49,486 bases of DNA from Ruminococcus sp. GTDB taxonomy: Bacteria > Bacillota > Clostridia > Oscillospirales > Ruminococcaceae. The notes beneath the pieces were generated by a model. The model was given only the letters and a program-made list of their open reading frames with translations. It searched no databases and was not told the DNA's origin. The stretch spans positions 1-49,486 of the forward strand of contig NZ_JAILNU010000042.1 in assembly GCF_024691275.1 (NCBI RefSeq), given 5' to 3'. The position numbers were made by a program, and so were the translations under genes. This document shows, in pieces, positions 33,401 to 43,438 of the stretch. Numbering within the stretch: the first letter of the stretch is position 1; each line of letters starts with the position of its first letter.

Positions 33401-36400
33401 GAGTGCTCTTGGTACAAAACTGCTGGAAACAGAAGGTACTCTTGAAAGCCCATACGGAATATCAGAGTATCTTCCGCTGAAATATATCAACGGCGATCAG
33501 ACATTTGGATCTTTAAATGATTTTGTTGAGGCAAACAGACACGTTTACCGCGATCATGCAGCTATCGACATTTCAATTCTCGAAAACGATGCCCGTGCTG
33601 ATAAGTTTGCAAGCTGGGAAAACGATACCCAGAACGGTCAGGTAATAATGACCTATACTATCTCGGGCTACGAGGGCTACAAGCTTTCAAAGGAGCTCCG
33701 TCCGCTGATAGAGAGTATGGGAGTTGCAGCGCCGCCGCAGCGCCAAAAAGTAATACTCTACGATCTTCTGCCATACGGAGTGAACTATTACGGCTTTGAG
33801 GAGCCCATAGCAGGCAAGCTCACCACTACTCAGATAGGCGATCCCGATGCGGAGAGCATATCATACGATGACGTTGATGAGTTCGTTGATACGTGGGACA
33901 ACAGTAAGATTAAAATTACAAAGATAGATGTCAAAGAGAACTGGAATGATTCGGGACGAACAATGGTGGCGTTTACCGTTGATTTCAGAGACAATAACGC
34001 TATAATGACGGACAGCAACTGGTTCGTTGGCTGCGGTATCAGATTCAAGGGCTATGTTTCGTGGGATAACTATGGTCCTGCAAGAGAAAAGGACAATATT
34101 TTCGCATATACTGTTGAAGAAACTGATGACAAAAACGGCGGCAATCTTTACGGTAAATTTACAGGTACCAACGAGTCGCAGGTATATGACGGCGCAGGAA
34201 CTTACGTACCGAATACTGTTTCGAGTGCGGATTATTCTCCTTTCGAGGGCGAAACATTAGACCATACTAAAGGAACTCCTGATGCTCGAAACCGTCTGTA
34301 CGGTCACGCAAATGATATGGAAAATATCACTATGGCGCGTACTATCGGTATAAAAAAGCTGGTAAGAGCTGATAAAAATACATATGCCGAATATGAAAAA
34401 GAGATAGGCGTTCCAAAAGGAGAGGATTACACTTATAAAATACACATTGATAAATCCGCTCAGGGAGCTGTCGGTAATGTAGTAATATTCGATAATGTCG
34501 AGAGAATGAGCGATGAGCACTACGGTGGGCATGGTGTGTTCCATGGAGTTGACCTTAATGAGGTATTCCTGAAATTTTCAGGTTTGGAATCCCAAACAAC
34601 GATATGGTATTCAGAGAGCCGAAATGCTCCGAAAGTGCTTTATGGAACTCCGGGAGCATATTCGCTTACAGGTGATGAATCAGAAATAGCAGAGTGGTCT
34701 TTTGAGGAAGCTAATAATTTGTCGACTGATAAATGGGTCAAAAGCTCGGAGTATGTAGGCAGGACAGAAGATGTAAAAAGCATTGCAATAGATTTTGGCG
34801 ATCATGTTTTTGAAGGTGAAGCTATTATCAATGTCTACATTAAAATTAAAGCTCCTACAGGAGATGAAAAATTTGCGCTCAATCAGGCATCATATTACTT
34901 CCATGATTATAAAAAATCAGGTGATGATTATGTGCTGTCTACAGAGGAAGGTGCATATGAATACAGCAACAGTGAGATAACAGCTGTCACATACGGCGAC
35001 AGAAAAACGCTGAACATTGTGAAAAACGTTATAGGTAAATTTCCTGAAGAAGTTGCCGAACAATTTACCTTCATTGTTACATCGAAACTTTATTACTATA
35101 ATAGCAGTACTGATGAGGCTTCTAAAGACTATGATTTTTCAAATATCGGGTATAAACTGTTCAAAAAAGGTGAATCGGAAGATGACAAACTGATCCATGC
35201 CACAAACTCAAACGGTGAATTCACGCTTAACGGCGGAGAAAAAGCTGAATTTTCGGAGGTGCCGTCAGTCAGCGCTCTCGGAGGAGCAGCAGCGGGGTAC
35301 GATTTTGACAACTATAGGATAATCGAGAAAAGTGCTCCTTATTTTCTTAGTGTGGAGAGCGTTTCATCAGGCGGTACAGAGACCGCAACATTCAATAACT
35401 ACTACAGACCTGTCATATATCTGACAAAAAAGACCAAGGGAGTTCCCGAGGGCGTTGTTCCTGATGATACTGAATTCAGCTACAGGATAAAGATATACGA
35501 TAACATGAGTTCAACTCCCGACGTTCCGATAACTTTTTCAGATGCAGAGGGCGGCTATAAGCTTCTCAGCAAAACAGGTTCGGTAGATGCAATACGTTCT
35601 GACAATACACTGTACTGGTATAAGGTTTACGGAAGTGCAGGCTGGTATGATATCCCGAACGGCTGGAAGATCAAAAATGATTCGTCAAGTCTATATAATA
35701 CCACAGGTTCTGCTTTTGATCTTTCTGACAGCAGTTTTACTGTAACATTTGACACTAATACAACAAATACCGTAGCCGTACCGATATACATTCAGCATAA
35801 AGTCAGCGGTGAAGATGTGGGAATGTTATATGAAGAAGACGGCGAACTTAAAGCACGTTACCGTTTCGAGATAGAAAAAGTTCCTGAAGATGACTGGTAT
35901 TGCTCATCTCCGAAAAGCGGCAAATACAGCGGAGAGCTGGGAACAGGTGAGAACTCTTTTATCTGGACGAACAATTATATGTACAAGGAGCTCCTCGTAA
36001 AGAAGACTGTTACTCATGCTCCTTCTGCATCAGCACTTGCAGACCGGACGTTCACTTTCAAGCTCACAAAGGGCGATGACCCATATCATGAATACAAATC
36101 AGGAAGAAGCGTTGCATGGAACCTTTGCAAGATGTCTCCGCAAGGAGAGATAACTCCTCTGACAGGCGAAGGCAAGAGCGGAACAGTCGGGGCGGACGGA
36201 GTATTTGCTGTAAAAGACTGCGGAAATCCTGCCGACAGCACGGGCGATGTATACGTTATAAAGCTCAGCTATTTGAAGCTCGATGAAGGCGGAAAGGATA
36301 CAAAATTCACGGTAAGCGAGATCGAGCTCAACAGTGATTACAGAGCTCTGAAAGAAAGCGATACTGTGACGGTCAAGGGCAATTCCGTTATTACAAATGC

Positions 36401-39400
36401 AAATATCGAAAACGACTATCTCAAGCGTGATATCACCGTCAGAAAGATAGTTGCAGCAAGCACTATACCGTCCGGCGACAAGGCATTTACCATGGTGCTT
36501 TGCCGTGAAGGCGCGGATTCGCTCCCAGGTTCAAATCTGACAGGCAAGGTGATCGGCAAGGACGGAAAATCAGGAGTAAATATAACAGCTGTGCCTGCTT
36601 CTGCTCCTGCTTATGGCTGGACATTTAATATACACGAGGGCGAGAGCGTAACGTTTGAGGACATTGGCAAGGCAGGAGATAAGTATTATCTTTACGAGAA
36701 ATACGATAGTGATTACCAGCCGCTGTCACTTAACTATGATACGGGAGATTATACAAACGCGCAGGCAATAGAGCTTCCGTATGATAACGATTATACAACG
36801 GACGTTGTAAACGGTGCAGACGGTTATATGGTGCTCAGAAAGCGTTTCACAGGCAGCGATATCAATGATATTTCAGATGCTCTTGATGAGGATACGCTGA
36901 CCGTTGCAATTAAACTTCGCAAAACTGACGGAACATATCTTGATGATCTCGATGCGGACGGAAATATAACGGTCGGCGGTGATCCTGCTGCAAATATCAA
37001 CAGTATCCAATTCAAACGTACCGATAACGTTATTATCAATATGAACGGACTGAAAACAGCTGCGGCAGGTTACGGAATTTCGCTGGACGGTACTTTTACA
37101 GTTGCCGAAACAGGTTACAGCCATCAGCTCGAAAACAGCGGCAGCTGGTACGTGATCGAGCCTGCTCATTCAGATGCAATGTGGGAGTTCGGTGCGGACA
37201 CAAAACAAGCGGTAATAGTCAACAACGTAACTAAGTTCGATTCAGGAAACGTTATCTATAAGCGTATAGGTTTCAGAGACAATAATGTCGAGCCGCCTAC
37301 AGGTGCGATATCGTTTACGGTAAAGGACAGCACAGGTACACCCGTACAGGGCGTTAAGTGCATGGTGGCAAAGTATGATAGCAGCGGCGTGACGGAAGAG
37401 TTCACTGGTTACGGCTGTGTTTCTGACGAAAACGGAATAATCAGCATTGATTTTTCAAATGATAAAATAAAAAACAGCGGCTGGGTAAGTACCAGCCAGA
37501 ATATGCAGTATTTCCTTAAACTGTATTTCGACCGCGAAGTCAGGATCAATCCCACAGGCAGTAAACTTAGCATTACCGAGAACACCATTGCTACGGACAA
37601 GAGCTGGGGTGCTCCTGCGGGTTATGAGATATCAAGTTCGGAAGATTCCTATGTTAATGAGAGACTTCTGAAAAAAGGTGAAACAACTCATTGGACTATA
37701 AAGAATGCCGATACTTTCGTAAACACTCAGGACACTGAAAAAGTCGCATTCACAAAATCAGTCACTTCAATGGCTGAAGGCGATAAGGATACTATGTTCA
37801 GCTTCGTTGTTTCGGAGTTTGTCGGCAGCGGTTATCAGCCTGCACCGCATATCAGCTATGCGGTCTATGGCAAAGATGATACCGAAATGACTACTCCTGT
37901 CCGCACGGGCGTAACAGACCTTGCCGAGGACGACCCGAACACGGGCTGGGGCGTATTCACGCTGAAAAGCGGCGAAAAGGCTGTCATTGAGTTGCCGAAG
38001 AATGCGTACTGGCAGGTGAGCGAGGACAACACGGGTAAGTACAAGCTCGTTACCGACAATGATGACAACATCACGAGCGGTGAAAGCGATTCTGCTCTTT
38101 ATGCAGATACTGATTCACAGACCGCCTACGGCGCTAAGTATATCGCGCAGGGCTTTGAGTTCCATACCACACTTGATATGCTGAGCGGCTATATAGAGGG
38201 TGATGATCTTGTTATCATAAACGGTGTTGCAGCGGCTGGAGCTCCGATGTTTTCAAAATATGTGGAATCAGAGGATTCTCCAAACGATGCAGACGGAATA
38301 TACAGGACACATACAAGAAATGGCGAAGATGCTAATTACTATTACAGTGCATCAGATTCAACTGCTAAGTATAATAATCCGGAGTATATTATCAGTGATA
38401 TGGCTTTTTATTCAACAGGTGATGCAGCTTTAGTTCATGATGGCACAAATGGGCTTGTATGGAACAGTACAGGTGGAACAGCGGCTGCATATAAAGGCTC
38501 TGAGGTCGTGCTTCCTGATAAGGTATATTCATTTGTCGGAGAAAAAGTCATAAGCCACAGAATAGTCGGCATAGGCAAGAATGCGTATAATGGAAATACG
38601 GGCATCAATACCGTTATCATGCCTAAATATGTTGAAAAGATAGGCGACAATGCATTCAAGGGCTGTACAAATCTAAGAGATGTAATATGGTATGGTGCGA
38701 CAATTGCGTCATACGGCGGCAGTTATCCAAATAAATACTATGTTACCTATTCTGACCCCGAAGACGGCTTTGGCGTAAAGGTGCTCGGCGCTTATTCGTT
38801 ATGTAGCACAAGCGTCGATGTTGTTCTTCCGCCAACAGTTGTAACTATAGAAGCAGGTGTTTTCAAGGATTATAAGACTAATAAATATGGTGATAACAAA
38901 TGGAGAAATGCACCTCCGGCTAATGGAGTTACAAGAGCAAATGCAAAATATGTATATAAATTCGGTGAAATGTTACCGAGTACATTGCGCTATTTTGCTC
39001 TGAATGATAGTGGCTTATCGGATGAGGCACTTGGAAAAGGTGCATATTCTGTAAATGGTAATCTTGAAATTTATGCCGGTACTTCAGGAACTTCATCATA
39101 CAGCAATACAAGCCAGAGATTTATTCCATTTGTAATTGGAAGCGGTGACAGTATATCTGAACTGAAAACATCATTTAATGTTATTGGTTCAAGTACGATT
39201 GAAAATGATGTAGGCGTACTTCGGATGAACAGCTTCCATTATCAGCCTATGAGGTGGCCTACAATTGTAATTGGTAAAAATGAAAACGGAATAACTGTTA
39301 AAAGTGAGTTTAACGAACAGTTTGGCAAACATAATGCAGCGTATGAGGGACAAGTAATAGTATTTCCAAAAGGACAGCTCACACTTGAAGAAAACTGTTT

Positions 39401-39815
39401 AAAGAATAACAATGGCAAAACATATCTCAGAATACTTCAGACAGATAATCTTGCAGACCTTAGAGTTGAAGGTTTTGTAAATGATACTATCAGTTCAAAT
39501 ACAAAGACGATATATGTCTTTACAAACCTTACACAGGCTCAGGTCGAAGGCTCGACACAGTATACTAACCTTAAATCAGGCGGCAGTGATTCTAAAGTAC
39601 AGTTCTATTACAAGGACACTATCAGCGGTCATTACGATGATATAATCCGAGGTGTTGATATGAGCGTCAATTTCTGGAACGCAGATGTAAGAGCGATGCT
39701 GAAAGAATTAGCAGGTCCTGGTACACTTCCCGCACCGCGGCATTTAACAGCGTCCGAAAACATCATCACACACAAGGACATCTACCTTGAAAAGAAAAAG
39801 GAATTATTAGACTAA
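30465..39815 (+). CDS. Giant surface protein with Cna-B-like repeats and LRR
   Basis: A 3116-residue exported protein. A signal peptide (residues about 14-39, LTAFIAGLTFVGDPAFSAKA) opens a unique N-terminal region of about 1450 residues. Seven Cna-B/DUF5979-like beta sandwiches follow at about 1510, 1648, 1838, 1985, 2119, 2262 and 2425. Each opens with a strand like VKKTV or LTKKT and most end near an Asn (FNNYY, WTNNY, VIVNNV), a Lys-Asn layout consistent with internal isopeptide bonds. A BspA-type LRR block (IGKNAYNG, VEKIGDNAFKGC) lies at about 2680-2850. The C-terminus has neither LPXTG-like motif nor membrane helix. It is the seventh gene of the surface operon, 24 bp from its neighbour. 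Possible roles are an adhesive stalk or a large pilus component. Confidence 0.85.
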   Translation: MENNFETKYKPLGTRLFAVLTAFIAGLTFVGDPAFSAKAEEMPAEIVGELLGDESIPEYSFDETDDVIVDDFPEVTASYVPMSDEEQAEITKALFISNMKEVDLKDGETGFVQISDSGDIAEQSMKTYILQYVFTSSEQQEGDTAHYIERSDNFIIKGKITVNTEHILEAGHMEFRLPRHLLQQRNGGYCEISSVAVGEFPVIPVKDENGIYQIGENYSPSMAVFNYYIDNETDEYVFINYGTLTSNAAVVEVSYNKVDVFEVRDSTEWSIKPSAKLVYFIEKTGHLYVNGSPVLDVGGEPLYLTQCMCNDEYLYMSSAEEDTSKNKRIVYYDSNGNPKYVYENSKNWYSITGVEGVHSAEWLVTGRDPMTEDFPVITVCYDTEEVNREIDNGISGKIKTDVTLDSVTKYPESNNSSGYGAQLYTKGQMSKYINVNNLPSEVLSGNKLSDDYIYTCWRVYTKGTCTQPWSMLLQETPKAASFVSGTAEVVKDGSGNIVYNDVPGAIVLGVSTMLPNSYSKRTDSKVGSNSSDITRLKSYVDIDNWSEMGDWWYVADTNTEMRGSFGLQSVIKEHKFNLGYYVVVAYPRNELSSYGDGESEQYPPLKNEVIVHLYSRDDAVDQYAGSVSNDNIVYKKFEWKGGEYYVHTYKRVDGECKDGLLSVYDNLAAEPGADGYIGDIWFHESYRIGGYKCCHNTKDYSYEEGKYYKVVNTDDVLTAQPYGEVKYNGEIKRVYGVPKVLDGSDYFYSKAVLTISEFEVDPYEDYVYALDDEAAAQKILPDNSKNRDWIVYGWYEDSSDWVPIDLTKYGCEHSTLSVQDYVKMRGKSDQLKITFNFKDKGEKCPYRLKVEHNSIAYNTRMNWDLETQLKLDSSTLNETGIRSKMYFDDGTPVTSGATYEMFRISLRNYSATKSTVYDEKKGGVQGDMIDHYDNGGGTYQNIAGLADRTLVNANRYQFVDMSKFYSGGPLYRQKDNLTKSALGTKLLETEGTLESPYGISEYLPLKYINGDQTFGSLNDFVEANRHVYRDHAAIDISILENDARADKFASWENDTQNGQVIMTYTISGYEGYKLSKELRPLIESMGVAAPPQRQKVILYDLLPYGVNYYGFEEPIAGKLTTTQIGDPDAESISYDDVDEFVDTWDNSKIKITKIDVKENWNDSGRTMVAFTVDFRDNNAIMTDSNWFVGCGIRFKGYVSWDNYGPAREKDNIFAYTVEETDDKNGGNLYGKFTGTNESQVYDGAGTYVPNTVSSADYSPFEGETLDHTKGTPDARNRLYGHANDMENITMARTIGIKKLVRADKNTYAEYEKEIGVPKGEDYTYKIHIDKSAQGAVGNVVIFDNVERMSDEHYGGHGVFHGVDLNEVFLKFSGLESQTTIWYSESRNAPKVLYGTPGAYSLTGDESEIAEWSFEEANNLSTDKWVKSSEYVGRTEDVKSIAIDFGDHVFEGEAIINVYIKIKAPTGDEKFALNQASYYFHDYKKSGDDYVLSTEEGAYEYSNSEITAVTYGDRKTLNIVKNVIGKFPEEVAEQFTFIVTSKLYYYNSSTDEASKDYDFSNIGYKLFKKGESEDDKLIHATNSNGEFTLNGGEKAEFSEVPSVSALGGAAAGYDFDNYRIIEKSAPYFLSVESVSSGGTETATFNNYYRPVIYLTKKTKGVPEGVVPDDTEFSYRIKIYDNMSSTPDVPITFSDAEGGYKLLSKTGSVDAIRSDNTLYWYKVYGSAGWYDIPNGWKIKNDSSSLYNTTGSAFDLSDSSFTVTFDTNTTNTVAVPIYIQHKVSGEDVGMLYEEDGELKARYRFEIEKVPEDDWYCSSPKSGKYSGELGTGENSFIWTNNYMYKELLVKKTVTHAPSASALADRTFTFKLTKGDDPYHEYKSGRSVAWNLCKMSPQGEITPLTGEGKSGTVGADGVFAVKDCGNPADSTGDVYVIKLSYLKLDEGGKDTKFTVSEIELNSDYRALKESDTVTVKGNSVITNANIENDYLKRDITVRKIVAASTIPSGDKAFTMVLCREGADSLPGSNLTGKVIGKDGKSGVNITAVPASAPAYGWTFNIHEGESVTFEDIGKAGDKYYLYEKYDSDYQPLSLNYDTGDYTNAQAIELPYDNDYTTDVVNGADGYMVLRKRFTGSDINDISDALDEDTLTVAIKLRKTDGTYLDDLDADGNITVGGDPAANINSIQFKRTDNVIINMNGLKTAAAGYGISLDGTFTVAETGYSHQLENSGSWYVIEPAHSDAMWEFGADTKQAVIVNNVTKFDSGNVIYKRIGFRDNNVEPPTGAISFTVKDSTGTPVQGVKCMVAKYDSSGVTEEFTGYGCVSDENGIISIDFSNDKIKNSGWVSTSQNMQYFLKLYFDREVRINPTGSKLSITENTIATDKSWGAPAGYEISSSEDSYVNERLLKKGETTHWTIKNADTFVNTQDTEKVAFTKSVTSMAEGDKDTMFSFVVSEFVGSGYQPAPHISYAVYGKDDTEMTTPVRTGVTDLAEDDPNTGWGVFTLKSGEKAVIELPKNAYWQVSEDNTGKYKLVTDNDDNITSGESDSALYADTDSQTAYGAKYIAQGFEFHTTLDMLSGYIEGDDLVIINGVAAAGAPMFSKYVESEDSPNDADGIYRTHTRNGEDANYYYSASDSTAKYNNPEYIISDMAFYSTGDAALVHDGTNGLVWNSTGGTAAAYKGSEVVLPDKVYSFVGEKVISHRIVGIGKNAYNGNTGINTVIMPKYVEKIGDNAFKGCTNLRDVIWYGATIASYGGSYPNKYYVTYSDPEDGFGVKVLGAYSLCSTSVDVVLPPTVVTIEAGVFKDYKTNKYGDNKWRNAPPANGVTRANAKYVYKFGEMLPSTLRYFALNDSGLSDEALGKGAYSVNGNLEIYAGTSGTSSYSNTSQRFIPFVIGSGDSISELKTSFNVIGSSTIENDVGVLRMNSFHYQPMRWPTIVIGKNENGITVKSEFNEQFGKHNAAYEGQVIVFPKGQLTLEENCLKNNNGKTYLRILQTDNLADLRVEGFVNDTISSNTKTIYVFTNLTQAQVEGSTQYTNLKSGGSDSKVQFYYKDTISGHYDDIIRGVDMSVNFWNADVRAMLKELAGPGTLPAPRHLTASENIITHKDIYLEKKKELLD

Positions 39816-39831
39816 CGAAAGGAGGGCGGCA

Positions 39832-42555
39832 ATGAACAAAACATTATCAAAACGTCTTGCAAGTCTTGTGACGGCATTTGTTGTCGCCCTGACTTTTATG
39901 ACAGTATGGTCAGGCGCGGCAGACGGTATACCACAGATGAACTTCACAAACGAAATGGTGACGGGTCTTACCGTGACCAAGGAGATCTACCGCAAGGCTT
40001 CAAGCGATCTGCCGCTGAGGTCGGGTGCGGAAGAAGACAAGAAGTTTTACACCGAAAACAACCTAAGCGAGGACGAGTTCAGGCTGTATCTGCTGGAGGG
40101 CAGCAGCGGCGAGAATATCGCGCCGAAGTCAGGCGAGATCTACACACGCTCAAATAAGTACGGCTATTACCTCTACAGCTCAAATTACAGCAACAGCGAT
40201 GAAGGTATTTCGGGAGTTGACCTGATACTCCGTCCCATCGACAGCAGCGGCGGCTATGAAGGGTACTATTACGACTCTGAGGGTCGCCATGAGGTCGATA
40301 ACATAAGTGTTGCGGATCTGCCGACTACCAAGAATTTCAGCACAGGAACAAACGGCGAGTTCTACCTGTTTGACGGCAGTGAAGGCGATCAGGTGTACTT
40401 CAAGAAGATAAAGAGCAGCTACTACTACATAATCGAGGATACGGCTCTTTTAGCGACATATAATAATGCTAAGTTCTCGGGAGTTTATGACGATTCCGTG
40501 CAGGCTCTGCAAAACGGTATCGGCTTGAAGTATAACAGTACTGACGCGAATCTTTTTGAGGTGCAGAACCTGTTTGACCGACCGAACGATGCATTTACGA
40601 TCAAAAAGACCGTCAATTACATGGCGGGTACAGATATTTTCGACGAGGAATTCACCTTCGAGCTCCTTATTGATGATGCATCGCCTTCGGGCTGCAAATA
40701 TGAGAAGTATGAAGGCGATGAGCTGATCGAGACAGATGTTTTCCCGTACAGCGAGTCTCCTGCGGTGATAAAGCTAAAGAGCAATCAGCGCATGGAAATA
40801 AAGGGCATCATGAAGAATACTCCTGTTGAAGTCAGGGAGCTGATAACCAACGAAAGCGGCGAAAAGCTGAATCCGTCGTTCAGTCCTCTGACAGTGCAGT
40901 CGGCTGAGGACGGCGAGTCTTACACTCTTGAAACGGAAGGCTTGAAGAAGTACATATCGTGGGAAGGCTCATATGAGAGCAATAAGGTCGATACAGCGGA
41001 CTTCATAAACGTGCCGAACGTTATGATGGTGAGAAAAAAAGTAACGAATCCTCTTGAAGTCGAGGATATCAGCGAGTATGAGTTTGAGTTCAGTATAAAG
41101 AATTACGACAGCGGAGGATATGTTGATCTTCCTGAAAACAAACAGCTCAGGTATTATCTCCGTGACGGATACGGAGCTCCTTACGGCGATGAGAAAAACA
41201 ACGGACAGCCCTTTGTTACCGAGGACGGCAAATTCACGCTGAAGCATTTGCAGACGGCGATATTTGTCGGGCTTGGTACAGATATTAAGTACCGTATCGA
41301 GGAGACAAGAGCTCTCCGCGACGGAAAAAACGTAAGCGTTGACTTTGTTATGGACAGCACTTCGCACGACAAGACCACTCGTTCCGAAACTGTAAAGACG
41401 GCATATACGCAGTCGAGCACAGGTGAGATCATCGAGGTGAGCAACACCTACGAAAAGAAGCTGGGACTAAGTGTAAGCAAGAATGTCGAGGACAAGTACG
41501 ACAGAGTTGATCCTGACAGGGACTATAGTTTCAGAATACAAGTATACGATCAAGAAGAAGCTGAGTTTTTAGACCTTAACAGTAACGGCTCGGTAAAGGT
41601 GAACGGCGAGCCTATCGCAAACGGATCACCTGTCAGCTTCACATTGAAAAACGGTGAGACTGCCAATATTACGGGACTTTCAAAAGGCACATATAAAGTT
41701 GTGGAACTTGATCCCAATACCGTCGAAGAACATATCTTTGTCACTGATGTACAGGTGAATGAGGGTGATATCAAAACTGTTAACGGAAATGATTCGCCCA
41801 CGACTTCCATCGGATCAGAACAGTTCGTTATTTCGGCAGTATCAAGCGTAAAGGTGGATTTTACCAACAGAACGATACCGCTGAATTACTATTTTGACAT
41901 TGAAAAGATACTTTTCCTTGACAAGAACGTTCACGGCGACAGCAGCGATGCGGAGCAGCGCTTTATATTCAGAGTGGAGAGATTTGCCGAGAACGAGACA
42001 TCGTTCACAGCTGCAAATGTTATCGAATCATTTTATGTTGATCTTAGCTGTGACAAAAAAATGACCTATACAGCTGACAATGATGTGAAGATCGGCGAAG
42101 ATGATTACCGATATGATTTCTGGCACGTAGATGATACGTCATCGTCAACGCACTCGATCTTTGTAACTGATACTGCTCCGAATGTAAAGGTCAGAAAAGA
42201 GTACGGCATCGGTGATAAGTACACATATCCTTGCAGCATATGGAACGGCAGAAAGACTGTAGCCGTGACCAAAAAAGGAAAGTACCGTATATCTGAGGTG
42301 AGCGGCTGGTCGGGAACAGATTACGATTTCTGGCAAGGCTCGAATCAGTATAAGGGATACGGCAGCGGAACAAGTTCCGACAGCAGCGTTATATTCTCCG
42401 TAAGTGATGTCAAGGCGGATAAGTTCAGCAGTCCTTCGGCAGTTATAGACGCTGTAACGGTATACCGTCCGACAGCAAGCTTCATCAACAGCGAATCTGA
42501 ATATGCATATTACAGCTCGCAGTCATATGCCGAGAATACGATAAAACGCAAATAA
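39832..42555 (+). CDS. Secreted Cna-B-like multidomain surface protein
   Basis: A 907-residue exported protein with a signal peptide (residues about 8-31). The N-terminal domain starts GLTVTKEIYRKASSDLPLRS and repeats follow at about 255 (FTIKKTVNYMAGT), 395 (MVRKKVTNPLEVED), 541 (LGLSVSKNVEDKY) and 684 (YFDIEKILFLDKN). They share with the giant upstream protein the pattern K-x-V at the first strand, FxFxL/I in the second, and an Asn near the end (VSNTYEKK, VDFTNRT). No LPXTG-like motif or C-terminal membrane segment is present. The ATG follows AAAGGAGGGCGGC, 16 bp after the giant gene, and the gene ends 14 bp before the last operon member. Likely a co-assembled subunit of the same surface structure. 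Confidence 0.82.
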   Translation: MNKTLSKRLASLVTAFVVALTFMTVWSGAADGIPQMNFTNEMVTGLTVTKEIYRKASSDLPLRSGAEEDKKFYTENNLSEDEFRLYLLEGSSGENIAPKSGEIYTRSNKYGYYLYSSNYSNSDEGISGVDLILRPIDSSGGYEGYYYDSEGRHEVDNISVADLPTTKNFSTGTNGEFYLFDGSEGDQVYFKKIKSSYYYIIEDTALLATYNNAKFSGVYDDSVQALQNGIGLKYNSTDANLFEVQNLFDRPNDAFTIKKTVNYMAGTDIFDEEFTFELLIDDASPSGCKYEKYEGDELIETDVFPYSESPAVIKLKSNQRMEIKGIMKNTPVEVRELITNESGEKLNPSFSPLTVQSAEDGESYTLETEGLKKYISWEGSYESNKVDTADFINVPNVMMVRKKVTNPLEVEDISEYEFEFSIKNYDSGGYVDLPENKQLRYYLRDGYGAPYGDEKNNGQPFVTEDGKFTLKHLQTAIFVGLGTDIKYRIEETRALRDGKNVSVDFVMDSTSHDKTTRSETVKTAYTQSSTGEIIEVSNTYEKKLGLSVSKNVEDKYDRVDPDRDYSFRIQVYDQEEAEFLDLNSNGSVKVNGEPIANGSPVSFTLKNGETANITGLSKGTYKVVELDPNTVEEHIFVTDVQVNEGDIKTVNGNDSPTTSIGSEQFVISAVSSVKVDFTNRTIPLNYYFDIEKILFLDKNVHGDSSDAEQRFIFRVERFAENETSFTAANVIESFYVDLSCDKKMTYTADNDVKIGEDDYRYDFWHVDDTSSSTHSIFVTDTAPNVKVRKEYGIGDKYTYPCSIWNGRKTVAVTKKGKYRISEVSGWSGTDYDFWQGSNQYKGYGSGTSSDSSVIFSVSDVKADKFSSPSAVIDAVTVYRPTASFINSESEYAYYSSQSYAENTIKRK

Positions 42556-42569
42556 GGGGGGACAGCATT

Positions 42570-43232
42570 GTGAGCAGCATTAAGAATAAGAAGCGCTCTG
42601 CCGCAGCAGCAGGTGCATTGGCAGCGGCATTTGCTGTCCCGCTCATCGTGCTTGCTGTAGTTTGTCACAGCAGTATTAAGAGTAATGAATTCGCACCTGC
42701 CAAGCTCGGGATAGAGGTCGAGGAGAAAGCAACAGCAGCAGAAACTGCCACTCATGAGTATACTTTCGTGCTTTCCGAAAGCGGCAATTACAGCACGGAT
42801 AAGCAGGTCAAGGTGTTGGCGGCAGGCGATTCGACAGCTGACAAGAGTGAGCTCCGCGTGAAACTTGTCCCCATGTGGTACAAAGAGGACAGCAGCGATA
42901 CTGTTTGTGGAAGCATCGGCAATCTCAGCGATTTCCGCTATCAGCGCCTGAACGAAGACAGAACTGCACTTTTATTCCTGAACGGCTATAACGAGGTCAT
43001 TGTGACCTGCTGCCTTGATGATTATTGGGAAGAAAAGTGGGAGTACAACAGCGCCAAAGAGTATTTCGTCTACACAGACGATCTGGCTGAGGGCGAGACA
43101 ACATCGGCACTGCTGTCATCGGTAGAGCTTTCCAAAGCAGTATATGATGAAACAGAAGGGTATGAGCTGCACATAGATGTGCTGGCTGATACGATACAGT
43201 CCGACGCAAATGCGGCAGATGAACGCTGGTAA
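42570..43232 (+). CDS. Small exported protein, possible third SipW-type substrate
   Basis: A 220-residue protein beginning at GTG 42570 behind AAGGGGGGACA. A basic N-terminus (NKKRS) is followed by a hydrophobic core (residues about 9-31, AAAAGALAAAFAVPLIVLAV). Just after it, SNEFAPAKLGIEVEE resembles the N-x-F-x-x-G/A-x-(L/V) start of mature camelysin-like proteins. The middle is beta-rich with several acidic stretches. No C-terminal anchor is present. It is the last gene of the surface operon, with its own initiation signal. The SipW-substrate reading is weaker than for the other two because the DxVxN motif is missing. Confidence 0.65.
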   Translation: MSSIKNKKRSAAAAGALAAAFAVPLIVLAVVCHSSIKSNEFAPAKLGIEVEEKATAAETATHEYTFVLSESGNYSTDKQVKVLAAGDSTADKSELRVKLVPMWYKEDSSDTVCGSIGNLSDFRYQRLNEDRTALLFLNGYNEVIVTCCLDDYWEEKWEYNSAKEYFVYTDDLAEGETTSALLSSVELSKAVYDETEGYELHIDVLADTIQSDANAADERW

Positions 43233-43359
43233 AAGCAATTATAAACGAGTTTGCAGATTTTGTTAAGTGCTCTTTTGCCTATTCTGAGTAAGCTCCCGCA
43301 CTGAGGATAAAGAAGATATTTTCATAAAAATACCGTGGGTAATGGTCGCTTTTTCAATA

Positions 43360-43388
43360 TTGACTTTTTATTTCTTGTGTGCTATAAT
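43360..43388 (+). promoter_or_regulatory. Promoter of the lipoprotein gene
   Basis: TTGACT (43360-43365), 17-bp spacer, TATAAT (43383-43388) with extended -10 TGC, about 50 bp before the lipoprotein ATG. Confidence 0.8.
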
Positions 43389-43438
43389 TTTGATTTAGCG
43401 GAAGTCAGGGCTTCTGCTGAAAAGGAGGAACAAGGAAT

